From NCBI RefSeq assembly GCF_011320075.1, contig NZ_JAANPA010000036.1, positions 1-32,848 on the forward strand: a DNA stretch of 32,848 nucleotides, given 5' to 3'. Under the pieces are notes generated by a model. The model did no database searches and had not been told where the DNA came from. It was given only the letters and a program-made list of their open reading frames with translations. This stretch comes from Sphingosinicella sp. YJ22. Its GTDB lineage: Bacteria; Pseudomonadota; Alphaproteobacteria; Sphingomonadales; Sphingomonadaceae. The position numbers were made by a program, and so were the translations under genes. Positions 15,789 to 23,692 of this stretch are shown piece by piece (position 1 is the first letter of the stretch; the number at the start of each line of letters is the position of its first letter).

Positions 15789-16283
15789 TCAGTCGGAGAC
15801 CTCGACCTCGGCGACGCGGCACAGGTTGACGTTGCGCTGCTCGCGCGAGCTGCCGTCGGCCAGGTCCACCTTGATGTCCCAGTTGCACTCGTCCTCGGAA
15901 CGATTGAAGTTGATGCGCAGGGTCTCGCGGTCCGGCAGCACGTTGCTGCCGAGCACGTCCTCTTCCCAATTGTTCGAGGTGACCGGCGACACGAACACGC
16001 GCATGATCGTCTGGCCGGTATTGTTGCGCATCACGAAATTCTGGTTGGTCGCATCGCGCGACGAAGTGCGCTCCTCCGAGCCGCCGTCGCGGCGGCTGTC
16101 CTCGCGAGTGCCCTCGTCGCGGCCGCGCTCGGAATTGCCGTCTTCGCGGCCGGAATCGCGGCTATCGCGGCTTTCCTCGCTGCGGTCGCGGCGGTCGGTC
16201 CGCTCGTCGGCCTCGGCACCGCCGCAGGCCGCCAGAACGAGCGCCGACGCGAGCACCGCGCCGAACCTGACATGGTTTCTCAT
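15789..16283 (-). CDS. Lipoprotein with charged Arg/Asp/Ser/Glu linker and small C-terminal domain
   Basis: The product is 164 residues from ATG at 16283, chosen because the lipoprotein signal begins here (MRNHVRFGAVLASALVLAAC, lipobox LAAC, Cys20) and a G-run (GGGGGG, 16294-16299) lies ten bases upstream. Residues ~25-78 are almost only D, E, R, S, G, N and T, in patterns such as RDSRDSGREDGNSERGRDEG, probably disordered. Residues 82-160 form a compact domain (NFVMRNNTGQTIMRVFVSP, NVLPDRETLRINF, CNWDIKVDLADG, NVNLCRVAEVEV) with Cys133 and Cys155 placed for a disulfide. Similar domains occur in unassigned secreted alphaproteobacterial proteins, by recollection. It is probably periplasmic and lipid-anchored; function unknown. 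Confidence 0.83.
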   Translation of the reverse strand: MRNHVRFGAVLASALVLAACGGAEADERTDRRDRSEESRDSRDSGREDGNSERGRDEGTREDSRRDGGSEERTSSRDATNQNFVMRNNTGQTIMRVFVSPVTSNNWEEDVLGSNVLPDRETLRINFNRSEDECNWDIKVDLADGSSREQRNVNLCRVAEVEVSD

Positions 16284-16301
16284 TGTATCTAATCCCCCCA
16301 A

Positions 16302-16446
16302 CAGACTGGTTATGGAAGCCGCGAGCCTAGGAAGGAAAAGGGCGGGAGTGTGGCCGCCGTCGACCGAGACGACATTGCGTCCGACGGAAATGCGCCGCGG
16401 TTGTCCCGCATTGCGACGGCACCAGCGTCGCGGCGCCGGCCAGGCG
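16302..16446. other. Intergenic gap upstream of the lipoprotein gene
   Basis: No gene, clear promoter or terminator could be recognised in these 145 bases. They separate the lipoprotein gene from the end of the PAS/DHp gene, both on the minus strand. Confidence 0.4.
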
Positions 16447-17139
16447 TCAGCCTTTGCGCTTCAGCGCCTGCAGGCTCATGACGATCTCCGCCGCGCGCTC
16501 GGCCGCCTCGATCGCCTGGTCGATCGCCGCGCGGACCTGCGCCGCGGGCTTGTCCTTCATGCCGCCGAGCAGGGGCCGCGCCGCCGCCAGGCAGTCGCTG
16601 ATCTCGCTGAGCGGCTGGTTCAGATCGTGGGCGAGCGTCTCGGCCATCGTCGCCGTGGCATTGGCGCGCGACGCCTGGATCAGCTCGGTCTGCAGGCGGC
16701 GGAACTCGGCCTCAGCCTCCTTCTCCTCGGTCACGTCGAAGTTGAAGCCGACCGAGCGGACCGGGGCGCCGTTCGCGTCCCTGAGGGTGCGGCCGACGGC
16801 CTTGATCCAGCGGATGCCGCCGCCCGGTTTCAATATGCGATATTCGGTGATGAGCTCGATGCCCGCGTCACGCGCCCGCATGCCCTCGGCCATCACCCGC
16901 TCGGCGTCGCCCGGGAAGATGTGCTGCGCCCATTCCTCGGGCGTGAGCAACGGCGACCGGTCCGGCGGATGGCCGAGCATCTCGAGGCTGCGCGGGCAGT
17001 AGCGCACCCGGCGCTCCTGCAGGTCGAGGTCCCAGGTCCCCGCCTTGGCCGCACGCCGTGCCAGTGCGAGCACCTCGCCATTCTCATGCGCGTCGATCGC
17101 GGCGGCGCGCTGCTCTGCTTCGGCGGAGGCCGGTTTCAT
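16447..17139 (-). CDS. PAS domain plus DHp (HisKA-like) protein without ATPase domain
   Basis: The product is 230 residues from ATG at 17139; a TTG at 17208 would add 23 residues without a better ribosome site. Residues ~25-140 are a PAS/PAC fold (AGTWDLDLQERRVRYCPRSLEMLG, PEEWAQHIFPGDAERV, YRILKPGGGIRWIKAVGRTLRD, VGFNFDVTEEKEAE). Residues ~140-228 form a dimerisation/phosphotransfer helix pair with the H-box MAETLAHDLNQPLSEI, His171. The protein stops right after the second helix. There is no N, G1 or G2 box, so no HATPase_c domain is encoded. It could be a phosphotransfer or scaffold partner, or a remnant of a longer kinase. It is divergent from the HD-GYP gene. Confidence 0.82.
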   Translation of the reverse strand: MKPASAEAEQRAAAIDAHENGEVLALARRAAKAGTWDLDLQERRVRYCPRSLEMLGHPPDRSPLLTPEEWAQHIFPGDAERVMAEGMRARDAGIELITEYRILKPGGGIRWIKAVGRTLRDANGAPVRSVGFNFDVTEEKEAEAEFRRLQTELIQASRANATATMAETLAHDLNQPLSEISDCLAAARPLLGGMKDKPAAQVRAAIDQAIEAAERAAEIVMSLQALKRKG

Positions 17140-17341
17140 GACGTTGCGGTTCCAGACCTGGCGGATGGGCGAGCGCGAAGCCCCTGCACAATTTCTAACT
17201 TTGGACAAGTTTATCGCGGGTTTACGCTACGGCCGGCACGGCGCGACCCCGCCTTGTCAGATAACATTTGTTAGCAATCGCCATGTATTCGCACCTTCTC
17301 ATGGGGTGGGATATCGACAGCGACATCAGTGGGATGAAGCG
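17140..17341. promoter_or_regulatory. Divergent intergenic region, PAS/DHp gene and HD-GYP gene
   Basis: This is a 202-base gap between divergent genes, locally more AT-rich than its surroundings. It holds the inverted repeat TAACA-TT-TGTTA (17262-17273), preceded by TTGTCA (17254-17259). These are candidate operator and promoter elements for the phosphodiesterase gene, but no -10 at good spacing is obvious. Confidence 0.3.
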
Positions 17342-18604
17342 GTGAGCGCGATGGCGCACCCATCGCCCGGCGCCGCCCCCGCGACCCCCGATGGAGAACA
17401 GGCCGAAACGCGCGAGCGCATCGTCTGGGTGGCGATGGACGAGATCGCCGTCGGCATGTTCGCTCACCCGCTGTCGAGCGCCAGCTTCCTGATCGCCCGC
17501 AAAGACCAGATCCGCACGCTTCGCGAGACCGGCGCCAAGGGCGTGTTCGTCGACCTCGCCAAGTCCTCGCCCGCGTCGCTGCCGGAATGGGCGCGCGCCA
17601 TGGCGGGCATCAAGCGCGAGACCGGCGCCGGTGCTGGCGCAGCGACACCCAGGGTCAACCGGCGCGCCGCCGCCTTCGATCGGGCGCGTCAGGTCCTCAC
17701 TCGCTCGCGCGCGCCGATGGAGCGGCTGCTGCGCCAGGCCCGCCTCGGCAAGACCCTCGAGAAGAAGGAAGTGATCGACCTGGTCGAGGAGATCGCGGCC
17801 TCGGTCGAGCAATGCGCCTCGGCGATCATCAGCCTGTCGCGGATCAAGACCGTCGACACCTTCACCTATCTCCATTCGCTTGCGGTGTGCGCGCTGATGG
17901 TCAATTTCGCGCGCAATGCCGGCTTCAGCCGCGCCGACGTGCAGGAGCTCGGCATGGCCGGCCTGCTCCACGACGTCGGCAAGACCGTGGTCGGCTCGGC
18001 CATCCTCAACAAGCCCGGCCCTCTGACCCCGGCCGAGATGACGACGATGCGCACCCACGCCCAGGCCGGGCACGACATCCTGAGCCGCGGCGGCCAGTTT
18101 CCCGCCACGGTGCTCGACGTCGCACTCCACCACCATGAGAAGATCGACGGCACCGGCTATCCGCACAAGCTGGCCGGCGACGCGATCAGCGTTCCGGCCC
18201 GGATGGCGGCGATCGCCGACGTCTATGACGCGGTGACGTCCAACCGGCCCTACAAGGAAGCCTGGCTGCCGGGCGAGAGCCTCGCCGACATGTTCAGCTG
18301 GCAAGGCCATTTCGACACCGAACTGATGCAGACCTTCATCCGAAGCGTCGGCATCTACCCGGTCGGCAGCCTGGTTCGGCTCGCCTCCGAGCGGCTGGCG
18401 CTGGTGATCGAGCAGGACGAGGCCGATCTCACCCGGCCGCTGGTGCGGATCTTCTATTCGATCCCGCAGCGCGAACCGGTCACCATTACGGACCTGGCGC
18501 TGGCCCGCGAGCAAGGCGATTCCATCCTCTCGCGCGAGGACCCGCGCAAATGGGGCTTCCTCGACTGGGACCGCCGGTGGCCGGAGATGATCCGGCTCGA
18601 CTGA
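17342..18604 (+). CDS. HD-GYP cyclic-di-GMP phosphodiesterase with N-terminal DUF3391
   Basis: The product is 420 residues from GTG at 17342 (GGGA seven bases upstream); ATG at 17351 is also possible. Residues ~25-140 match DUF3391 (VWVAMDEIAVGMFAH... IRTLRETGAKGVFVD). The HD-GYP domain spans ~165-350, with YLHS (H178), LLHDVGK (H210, D211), AGHDIL (H244), HHHEKIDG and the GTGYP signature (270-274), then PARMAAIADVYDAVTSNRPYK. All metal ligands appear intact, so it should be an active hydrolase of c-di-GMP, lowering the signal that favours sessile growth. There is no transmembrane segment, so it is cytosolic. The divergent PAS/DHp protein may be a functional partner. Confidence 0.93.
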   Translation: MSAMAHPSPGAAPATPDGEQAETRERIVWVAMDEIAVGMFAHPLSSASFLIARKDQIRTLRETGAKGVFVDLAKSSPASLPEWARAMAGIKRETGAGAGAATPRVNRRAAAFDRARQVLTRSRAPMERLLRQARLGKTLEKKEVIDLVEEIAASVEQCASAIISLSRIKTVDTFTYLHSLAVCALMVNFARNAGFSRADVQELGMAGLLHDVGKTVVGSAILNKPGPLTPAEMTTMRTHAQAGHDILSRGGQFPATVLDVALHHHEKIDGTGYPHKLAGDAISVPARMAAIADVYDAVTSNRPYKEAWLPGESLADMFSWQGHFDTELMQTFIRSVGIYPVGSLVRLASERLALVIEQDEADLTRPLVRIFYSIPQREPVTITDLALAREQGDSILSREDPRKWGFLDWDRRWPEMIRLD

Positions 18605-18656
18605 CCGCTCGGTTTCGCTGCATCATCGCCCGGTCGCCGCGACCTGGAGATGAATC

Positions 18657-19667
18657 ATGGCCGGATTGCCCCACACGCCCGCCAATCCCGTCGAGGCGCT
18701 GATCGGCCTCGCCTCCGGCCTGTGGGTGTCGCGAACCTTGTGGGCGGCCGCACGGCTCGGGATCGCCGACGCGGTCGGACCCGAGCCGACGCCGCTCGCC
18801 GCCATCGCCGAACGCAGCGGCGCGCATGAGGGCAATTTGCGCCGCCTGATGGACGCTCTGGTCTCGATCGGCCTGTTCCGCGCGGAGGGCGAGGATCGCT
18901 ACGCCCACGGCGACCTGTCGCCCTTTCTCCGAAGCGACCATCCGATCTCGCAACGCGCCTTCATCGATTCCGTGTTCGGCGGCGAGCATTATGCCGGCTG
19001 GGGTGCCATCGAGGACAGTTTGCGCGGCGGCGGCACGGCTTTCGACGGCCTGTTCGGCAAACAGGTGTTCGACTGGTACGGCGCCCACCCCGCCGAGGCC
19101 CAGAAGTTCAGCCGCGCCATGGAAGGGACCACGCGCCTGATCGAGGCGGCGCTGCTCGCCACCTGGACTCCGCCGCCCTTCACCGTTGCGGTCGACGTCG
19201 GCGGGAGCCGCGGAACGCTCGTCGCCAGCCTGCTCCAGCGCAATCCAGACGCGCGCGGAATCCTGTTCGACCTGCCCGACATCATCGAGAGCGTGGAGTT
19301 GACGAATGGCGACACGCGCATCGACCTGGTCGGCGGCAGCTTCTTCGACAGCGTGCCCGAGGGCGACCTCTACCTCCTCAAGATGATCCTCCACGACTGG
19401 AGCGACGAGCAGAGCGAAGCGATCCTGCGCAACATCCGCGCCGCGATCCGCCCCGGCGGCCATGTCGCTATCATCGAGACCGTGCTTCCGGAAGCGGTCG
19501 GCCCAAGCCCCGGCTATCTGATGGACCTCAACATGATGGTCATGACCGGCGGCCGCGAGCGCAGCGAAGCGGACTTCGCCGCCCTCCTCGACCGCGCCGG
19601 CTTCCGCCTCGAAAGCGTCACGCCCATGCCAATCCCGATGTCGGTCGTCCAGGCGGTGGCAGTCTAG
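18657..19667 (+). CDS. SAM-dependent O-methyltransferase (Methyltransf_2 / hydroxyneurosporene-like)
   Basis: The product is 336 residues with GGAG eight bases upstream. The N-terminal dimerisation winged helix (ALIGLASGLWVSRTLWAAARLGIAD... AHEGNLRRLMDALVSIGLF) is followed by a Rossmann domain with the SAM motif AVDVGGSRGTL and the class signature MILHDWSDEQSEAILRNI, then GGHVAIIETVLPE. This is the COMT/acetylserotonin-O-methyltransferase-like fold found across plant and bacterial small-molecule O-methyltransferases. The substrate is not predictable and no biosynthetic genes adjoin it. The 3' end overlaps the convergent propeller gene by four bases. Confidence 0.9.
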   Translation: MAGLPHTPANPVEALIGLASGLWVSRTLWAAARLGIADAVGPEPTPLAAIAERSGAHEGNLRRLMDALVSIGLFRAEGEDRYAHGDLSPFLRSDHPISQRAFIDSVFGGEHYAGWGAIEDSLRGGGTAFDGLFGKQVFDWYGAHPAEAQKFSRAMEGTTRLIEAALLATWTPPPFTVAVDVGGSRGTLVASLLQRNPDARGILFDLPDIIESVELTNGDTRIDLVGGSFFDSVPEGDLYLLKMILHDWSDEQSEAILRNIRAAIRPGGHVAIIETVLPEAVGPSPGYLMDLNMMVMTGGRERSEADFAALLDRAGFRLESVTPMPIPMSVVQAVAV

Positions 19668-20500
19668 GGCAGGCGCGCCCAGTAGATGTCGGCGAGGCCG
19701 GCTTCCTGCCCCTCCCGCTCGAGCGTGCTGGCGTAGAGCAGGCCGCGGCCGTTGCGGGTGAAGCTGGGCGTGAAGTTGAACGGGCCATGGTTGAGGCTCG
19801 CCGGCAGCGGCTCCGGCTCCGACCACCCCTCCGGCGTGCGGCGGGTGATATGAATGATCCCGCGCCCACCCTCTGCGCTGCGCCAGAAAGCGGCCGTGCG
19901 GCCGTCGCCGCTCAGCGTGAAGTCGCTTTCGCTGGCGGCCGTGTTGAACGGCCCGTCGAGCGGCTGGACCGGGCCCGCTCCTGCCGGCCCAAGCGCTGCC
20001 GTGTAGATGTCGAGCCCGCCGCGGCCGCCGCGCCGCGCCGACGAGAAATAGAGAATGCCGCCATGAAGCTCGGGGCCCAGTTCCTGGGCGGGGCTGCTGA
20101 CGTCGGACAGATGCTCGGGGACAGACCAGCCGTCGGCGGTGCGCGCCGAGCGCCAGATGTCATAGTCGGCCCGCCCCTCCTCGCGGCCCGGCGCCGGCCG
20201 GGTCGAGATGAAGTAGAGCGTGCGTCCGTCGGGCGTGAGCCACGGGTCCGAATCCGACCAGCGCGGATCGGTGAAAGAGATGGGCTGCGGCTCGCCCCAC
20301 GCGCCGGTGGCGGAATCCCGCGTCGCCACGAGGATCCGGGCGTTGCGGAACTCCGCTCCCGATCGGGCCACGACCAGGGTCCGCTGCGCCTCGTCGATGC
20401 TGAGATTATAGTCGTTCATCGGCGACGACACGGACGTCACCAGCTCGGGGGCGGCGGCCTGTCCGGCGGCCACGGCGATCACAAGGGCGAGGATGCTCAT
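19664..20500 (-). CDS. Secreted PD40/TolB-like beta-propeller protein
   Basis: The product is 278 residues. An N-terminal signal peptide (MSILALVIAVAAGQAAA) is followed by about five blade motifs of the PD40 type: DSDPWLTPDGRTLYFISTRP, ELGPELHGGILYFSSARRGG, ESDFTLSGDGRTAAFWRSAEGG and FNFTPSFTRNGRGLLYASTLE. These repeats build a WD40-like propeller as in TolB and many periplasmic proteins. No catalytic motif is visible. It is separated by 78 bases from the upstream DUF2474 gene on the same strand, so it could be read through from the cyd operon. Confidence 0.87.
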   Translation of the reverse strand: MSILALVIAVAAGQAAAPELVTSVSSPMNDYNLSIDEAQRTLVVARSGAEFRNARILVATRDSATGAWGEPQPISFTDPRWSDSDPWLTPDGRTLYFISTRPAPGREEGRADYDIWRSARTADGWSVPEHLSDVSSPAQELGPELHGGILYFSSARRGGRGGLDIYTAALGPAGAGPVQPLDGPFNTAASESDFTLSGDGRTAAFWRSAEGGRGIIHITRRTPEGWSEPEPLPASLNHGPFNFTPSFTRNGRGLLYASTLEREGQEAGLADIYWARLP

Positions 20501-20578
20501 CGCCGCGCCGCTAGCCGCCGCGCTGGCGCCGGCCCCGCGCGGTTCGACAAACCGCCGTCCCGGCTCGACCAGCCCGCG

Positions 20579-20701
20579 TCAGGCGATCCACAGCCGGATG
20601 AACCAAGCGACGCTGCCCACGACGATCACGCCGGCCGCCCACAGGGCGACGAACCAGGCGAGGCGCTTCCACCACGGCCCGGGCGCGGCGTCAGTGGCCA
20701 T
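20579..20701 (-). CDS. DUF2474-type small membrane subunit of bd-type (CIO) oxidase
   Basis: This gene encodes only 40 residues. ATG at 20701 overlaps the end of cydB by 11 bases; the stop is TGA at 20579-20581. The product starts MATDAAPGPWWKRLAWFVAL and has one transmembrane helix ending WFIRLWIA. Position, length and WWKRLAWFVALW pattern match the DUF2474 proteins that commonly follow cioAB/cydAB, analogous to CydX, which stabilises the haem core in E. coli bd-I. Translational coupling with cydB is likely from the overlap. Confidence 0.85.
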   Translation of the reverse strand: MATDAAPGPWWKRLAWFVALWAAGVIVVGSVAWFIRLWIA

Positions 20702-21698
20702 GGGCGTGATAGCCTTCCTCGCCGATCTTGCCGCGGAACACCCAGTAGGACCAGGCGGTGTAGGCGAGGATGACCGGGATCAGCACGCTTGCGCCGACCA
20801 GCATGAACACCTGGCTCTGATAGGGCGCGGCGGCCTGCCAGATCGACACCCGCCCCGGGATCACGTCCGGCCAGATCGAGATGGCGAGGCCGATCATCGA
20901 CAGCAGGAACAGGGTCAGGGCGAACACGAACGGGTGCCAGTCGGTGTCGCGCCGGAGGCTTCGCCACAGCAGAATCGTCGTCGCCAGCACGAGCAAGGGC
21001 ATCGGGATGGTGACATAGAGGCCGGGCGCCTCGAACCAGCGCCGCCAATATTGCTGCTCGAGGAACGGCGTGTAGAGGCTGACCAGGCCGATCGCTACGA
21101 ACAGGGCCGGAAGCGCCAGCCGCGCGAAGCGGCGGGCGTCGGCATGGATCTCGCCTTCCGTCTTCCAGATCAGCCAGCACGCGCCGAGCAGTGCGTAGCC
21201 GATGACCAGCCCGGCCCCGGTCAACAGGCTGAACGGAGTCAGCCAGTCCCACCAGCCGCCGCCATAAGCGCGGCCGTCGACATCGATGCCCTGAAGAAGC
21301 GCGCCCAGTGTGATGCCCTGGGCGAGCGTGGCGATAAGCGAGCCCAGGAAGAAGCCCGTGTCCCAGAACGCGCGGTGGCCGGGGTCGCGCCAGCGGAATT
21401 CGAAGGCGACTCCGCGGAAGATGAGGCCGAGCAGCATCGCGACGAGCGGCGCGTAGAGCGCCGGAAGGACGATCGCGTAGGCGAGCGGGAAGGCCGCCAT
21501 CAGCCCGCCGCCGCCGAGCACCAGCCAGGTCTCGTTGCCGTCCCACACCGGCGCGATCGCGTTCATCGCCTGGTCGCGCTCCTTGCCCACCTTGAAGAAT
21601 GGAAACAGGATTCCGATGCCGAGGTCGAACCCGTCCATCACCACATACATCGCGACCGCGAAGGCGATGACGAACGCCCAGACGATGGTGAGGTCCAT
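20691..21698 (-). CDS. cydB: Cytochrome bd-type ubiquinol oxidase subunit II
   Basis: The product is 335 residues with about eight or nine transmembrane helices. Family hallmarks are WAFVIAFAVAMYVVMDGFDLGIG, APVWDGNETWLVLGGGGLMAAFP, FRGVAFEFRWRD and WPDVIPGRVSIWQAA. It pairs with CydA to form the terminal oxidase that reduces oxygen to water with quinol electrons. The C-terminal Gly/His-rich end (EEGYHAHGH) is modest. It lies 145 bases after cydA on the same strand, the gap being filled by an inverted-repeat element, and overlaps the DUF2474 gene. Confidence 0.95.
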   Translation of the reverse strand: MDLTIVWAFVIAFAVAMYVVMDGFDLGIGILFPFFKVGKERDQAMNAIAPVWDGNETWLVLGGGGLMAAFPLAYAIVLPALYAPLVAMLLGLIFRGVAFEFRWRDPGHRAFWDTGFFLGSLIATLAQGITLGALLQGIDVDGRAYGGGWWDWLTPFSLLTGAGLVIGYALLGACWLIWKTEGEIHADARRFARLALPALFVAIGLVSLYTPFLEQQYWRRWFEAPGLYVTIPMPLLVLATTILLWRSLRRDTDWHPFVFALTLFLLSMIGLAISIWPDVIPGRVSIWQAAAPYQSQVFMLVGASVLIPVILAYTAWSYWVFRGKIGEEGYHAHGH

Positions 21699-21706
21699 TA
21701 TCTAGT

Positions 21707-21831
21707 TCCTCCCCGGCACGGGGAGGGGGACCGCGCGCGCAACGCGTGGTGGAGGGGGCCCTCCGTTTGCGCGAGGCACGGGGCCCCCTCCGTCAGGCCT
21801 TCGGCCTGCCACCTCCCCGTTCCGGGGAGGA
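21707..21831. repeat. Nested inverted-repeat element inside the cydA-cydB gap
   Basis: The outer arms are TCCTCCCCGG (21707-21716) and CCGGGGAGGA (21822-21831). Inside are ACGGGGAGG / CCTCCCCGT and the inner arms GGAGGGGGCCC (21751-21761) / GGGCCCCCTCC (21781-21791). It shares the core GGGGAGGGGGACCGC and the GTGGTGGAGGGG segment with the element at 3310-3449. In the mRNA it would form a strong structure between the two oxidase subunits. Confidence 0.75.
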
Positions 21832-21843
21832 TCGAATTGCCCC

Positions 21844-23283
21844 TCATCGCGCCTCCTCCTCGATGTCGGGCCGAGGCTCCGCGCCGCCGCGCGTCATGGA
21901 CGAGGCCGGCGTGATTCCGGCGGTTCGGATCGGCGCGTCGGCGGGCGGGGTCTCGCCTTCGTGCGGCGGATGGCTCGCCAGGCGCAAGATGTACCAGGTG
22001 CCGATTCCGAACACGACGAAGTAGACGATGACGAAGGCGAGCAGCGACGTCGCCACCGCGGGCGCGTCGATCGGCGCGCGCGCCTCGGCGGTGCGCATCA
22101 GATTGTAGATGACATAGGGCTGGCGGCCGACCTCGGTCGTGACCCAGCCGGCGATCACGGCGATGAACCCAGTCGGCCCCATGACGAGCGCCCAGCGGTG
22201 AAGCCACGACCAGTCGTAGAGCCGGCGCCTGGCGCGGGCGAGCAGACTGAACAGGCCCAGGCCGAACATCAGGAAACCGAGGCCGACCATGATCCGGAAC
22301 GACCAGAACACGATCCCGACCGGCGGCTCCTCCGCGTCGTCGATCGTGTCGAGTCCGGCGAGCGGCGCGTTCAAATCGTGCTTGAGGATCAGCGAGGAGA
22401 GCTTGGGGATCTCCAGCGCGTAACGGACGGTCTTGGCGTCCTCGTCGGGAATTCCGAACAGGATCAGCGGCGCGCCGTCGGGATGGCTGTCGAAATGGCC
22501 CTCCATCGCCATGACCTTCTGCGGCTGGTGCTCGAGCGTGTTGAGCCCGTGCAGGTCGCCGACGAAGATCTGCACCGGAGCGACCAGCGCCAGCATCCAC
22601 ATTGCCATCGAGAACATCTTGCGGACCTCGGCGGTGCCGCGCTTGCGCAGCAGGTGCCAGGCCGCGACCCCGCCGACCGCGAGCGCGGTGGTGAGATAGG
22701 CGGCGATCACCGTGTGGACGAGGCGGTAGGGGAAACTCGGGTTGAAGATGATCGGCCACCAGCCGCCCGGGCCCGGCACATATTGGCCGACGTCGTTGAC
22801 CGCCCAGCCGACCGGAGTCTGCATCCAGCTGTTGACGCTGAGGATCCAGAAGGCGGAGATGAAGGTGCCCAATGCGACCATGCAGGTCGCGGCGAAATGC
22901 AGCTTTCTGCCCACCTTGTTCATGCCGAACAGCATGACTCCGAGGAAGCCCGCCTCGAGGAAGAAGGCGGTGAGCACCTCATAGGCCATCAGCGGCCCGA
23001 TCACCGGCCCTGCCCGGTCGGAGAAGACCGACCAGTTGGTGCCGAACTGGTAGGACATGACGATTCCGCTCACCACGCCCATCGCGAACGCCATCGCGAA
23101 GATCTTCAGCCAATATTTGAACAGGTTGAGATAGACCTCGCGGCCGGTCTTCAGCCACAGCCCCTCGAGCACCGCGAGATAGGAAGCGAGCCCGATCGAG
23201 AAGGCCGGGAAGATGAAGTGGAAGCTCACCGTGAAGGCGAACTGGATCCGCGCCAGCAGCAATGCGGTGTCGGCTTCGCCCAA
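21844..23283 (-). CDS. cydA: Cytochrome bd-type ubiquinol oxidase subunit I (cyanide-insensitive type)
   Basis: The product is 479 residues from TTG at 23283, chosen because AGGGAGGG sits about four bases upstream and the product then starts (M)GEADTALLLARIQFAF like its family. ATG at 23310 and GTG at 23334 are poorer. Haem ligand H22 lies in VSFHFIFPAFSIG; YRLVHTVIAAYLTT carries the second His. The quinol-binding segment GDLHGLNTLEHQPQKVMAMEGHF is followed by a short Q-loop, as in CIO-type enzymes. GWVTTEVGRQPYVIYN is the conserved late motif. It is an integral membrane protein, first gene of cydA-cydB-DUF2474. Such oxidases sustain respiration at low oxygen or when cytochrome c oxidases are inhibited. 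Confidence 0.94.
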   Translation of the reverse strand: MGEADTALLLARIQFAFTVSFHFIFPAFSIGLASYLAVLEGLWLKTGREVYLNLFKYWLKIFAMAFAMGVVSGIVMSYQFGTNWSVFSDRAGPVIGPLMAYEVLTAFFLEAGFLGVMLFGMNKVGRKLHFAATCMVALGTFISAFWILSVNSWMQTPVGWAVNDVGQYVPGPGGWWPIIFNPSFPYRLVHTVIAAYLTTALAVGGVAAWHLLRKRGTAEVRKMFSMAMWMLALVAPVQIFVGDLHGLNTLEHQPQKVMAMEGHFDSHPDGAPLILFGIPDEDAKTVRYALEIPKLSSLILKHDLNAPLAGLDTIDDAEEPPVGIVFWSFRIMVGLGFLMFGLGLFSLLARARRRLYDWSWLHRWALVMGPTGFIAVIAGWVTTEVGRQPYVIYNLMRTAEARAPIDAPAVATSLLAFVIVYFVVFGIGTWYILRLASHPPHEGETPPADAPIRTAGITPASSMTRGGAEPRPDIEEEAR

Positions 23284-23692
23284 CGGTCCCTCCCTCGCTG
23301 GCGGGTGCATAGCGCAAAGCGGCGCGCCCGGCACCTCCGTTCGGCGTCGCCGGAGTGAAGCTTTGGTTCCACCCGATGCAGGACGCGCAACCGCGCCGGA
23401 AAGTTACCTGGATCAGTATTCGAAATAACTGCCCTGTTACAGGGCACCACAGGCAAGTTTGCTGCTGGACAAAGCTTAACAGCGGTATCAGCTTTCGCCT
23501 TGGGACGGGCAAGTCGGGTGCGAGTCGCGGCCCAGCTGCGAATGTGCCGGATTGTCCGGGGAGGGTTTCTTGGACTGAGCTTTCGTTGCGCGTGTGGCCT
23601 GTCCTTAGGTCCAGAGCACGTTCCTTCCCGCCGGGTTTTCAATCGAACCATGCGCTCGTCATTGGCGCGCGATCGGCACGGGGGACTGGCAG
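23284..23692. promoter_or_regulatory. Divergent intergenic region, cydA and giant surface protein
   Basis: These 409 bases hold no convincing gene. They contain a perfect palindrome, GCCCTGT-T-ACAGGGC (23431-23445), about 150 bases upstream of cydA and 250 upstream of the surface protein gene, a candidate regulator site. No canonical Fnr/Anr box (TTGAT-N4-ATCAA) was found. The base composition around 23400-23480 is lower in GC than the coding flanks, as expected of a promoter region. Confidence 0.4.
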
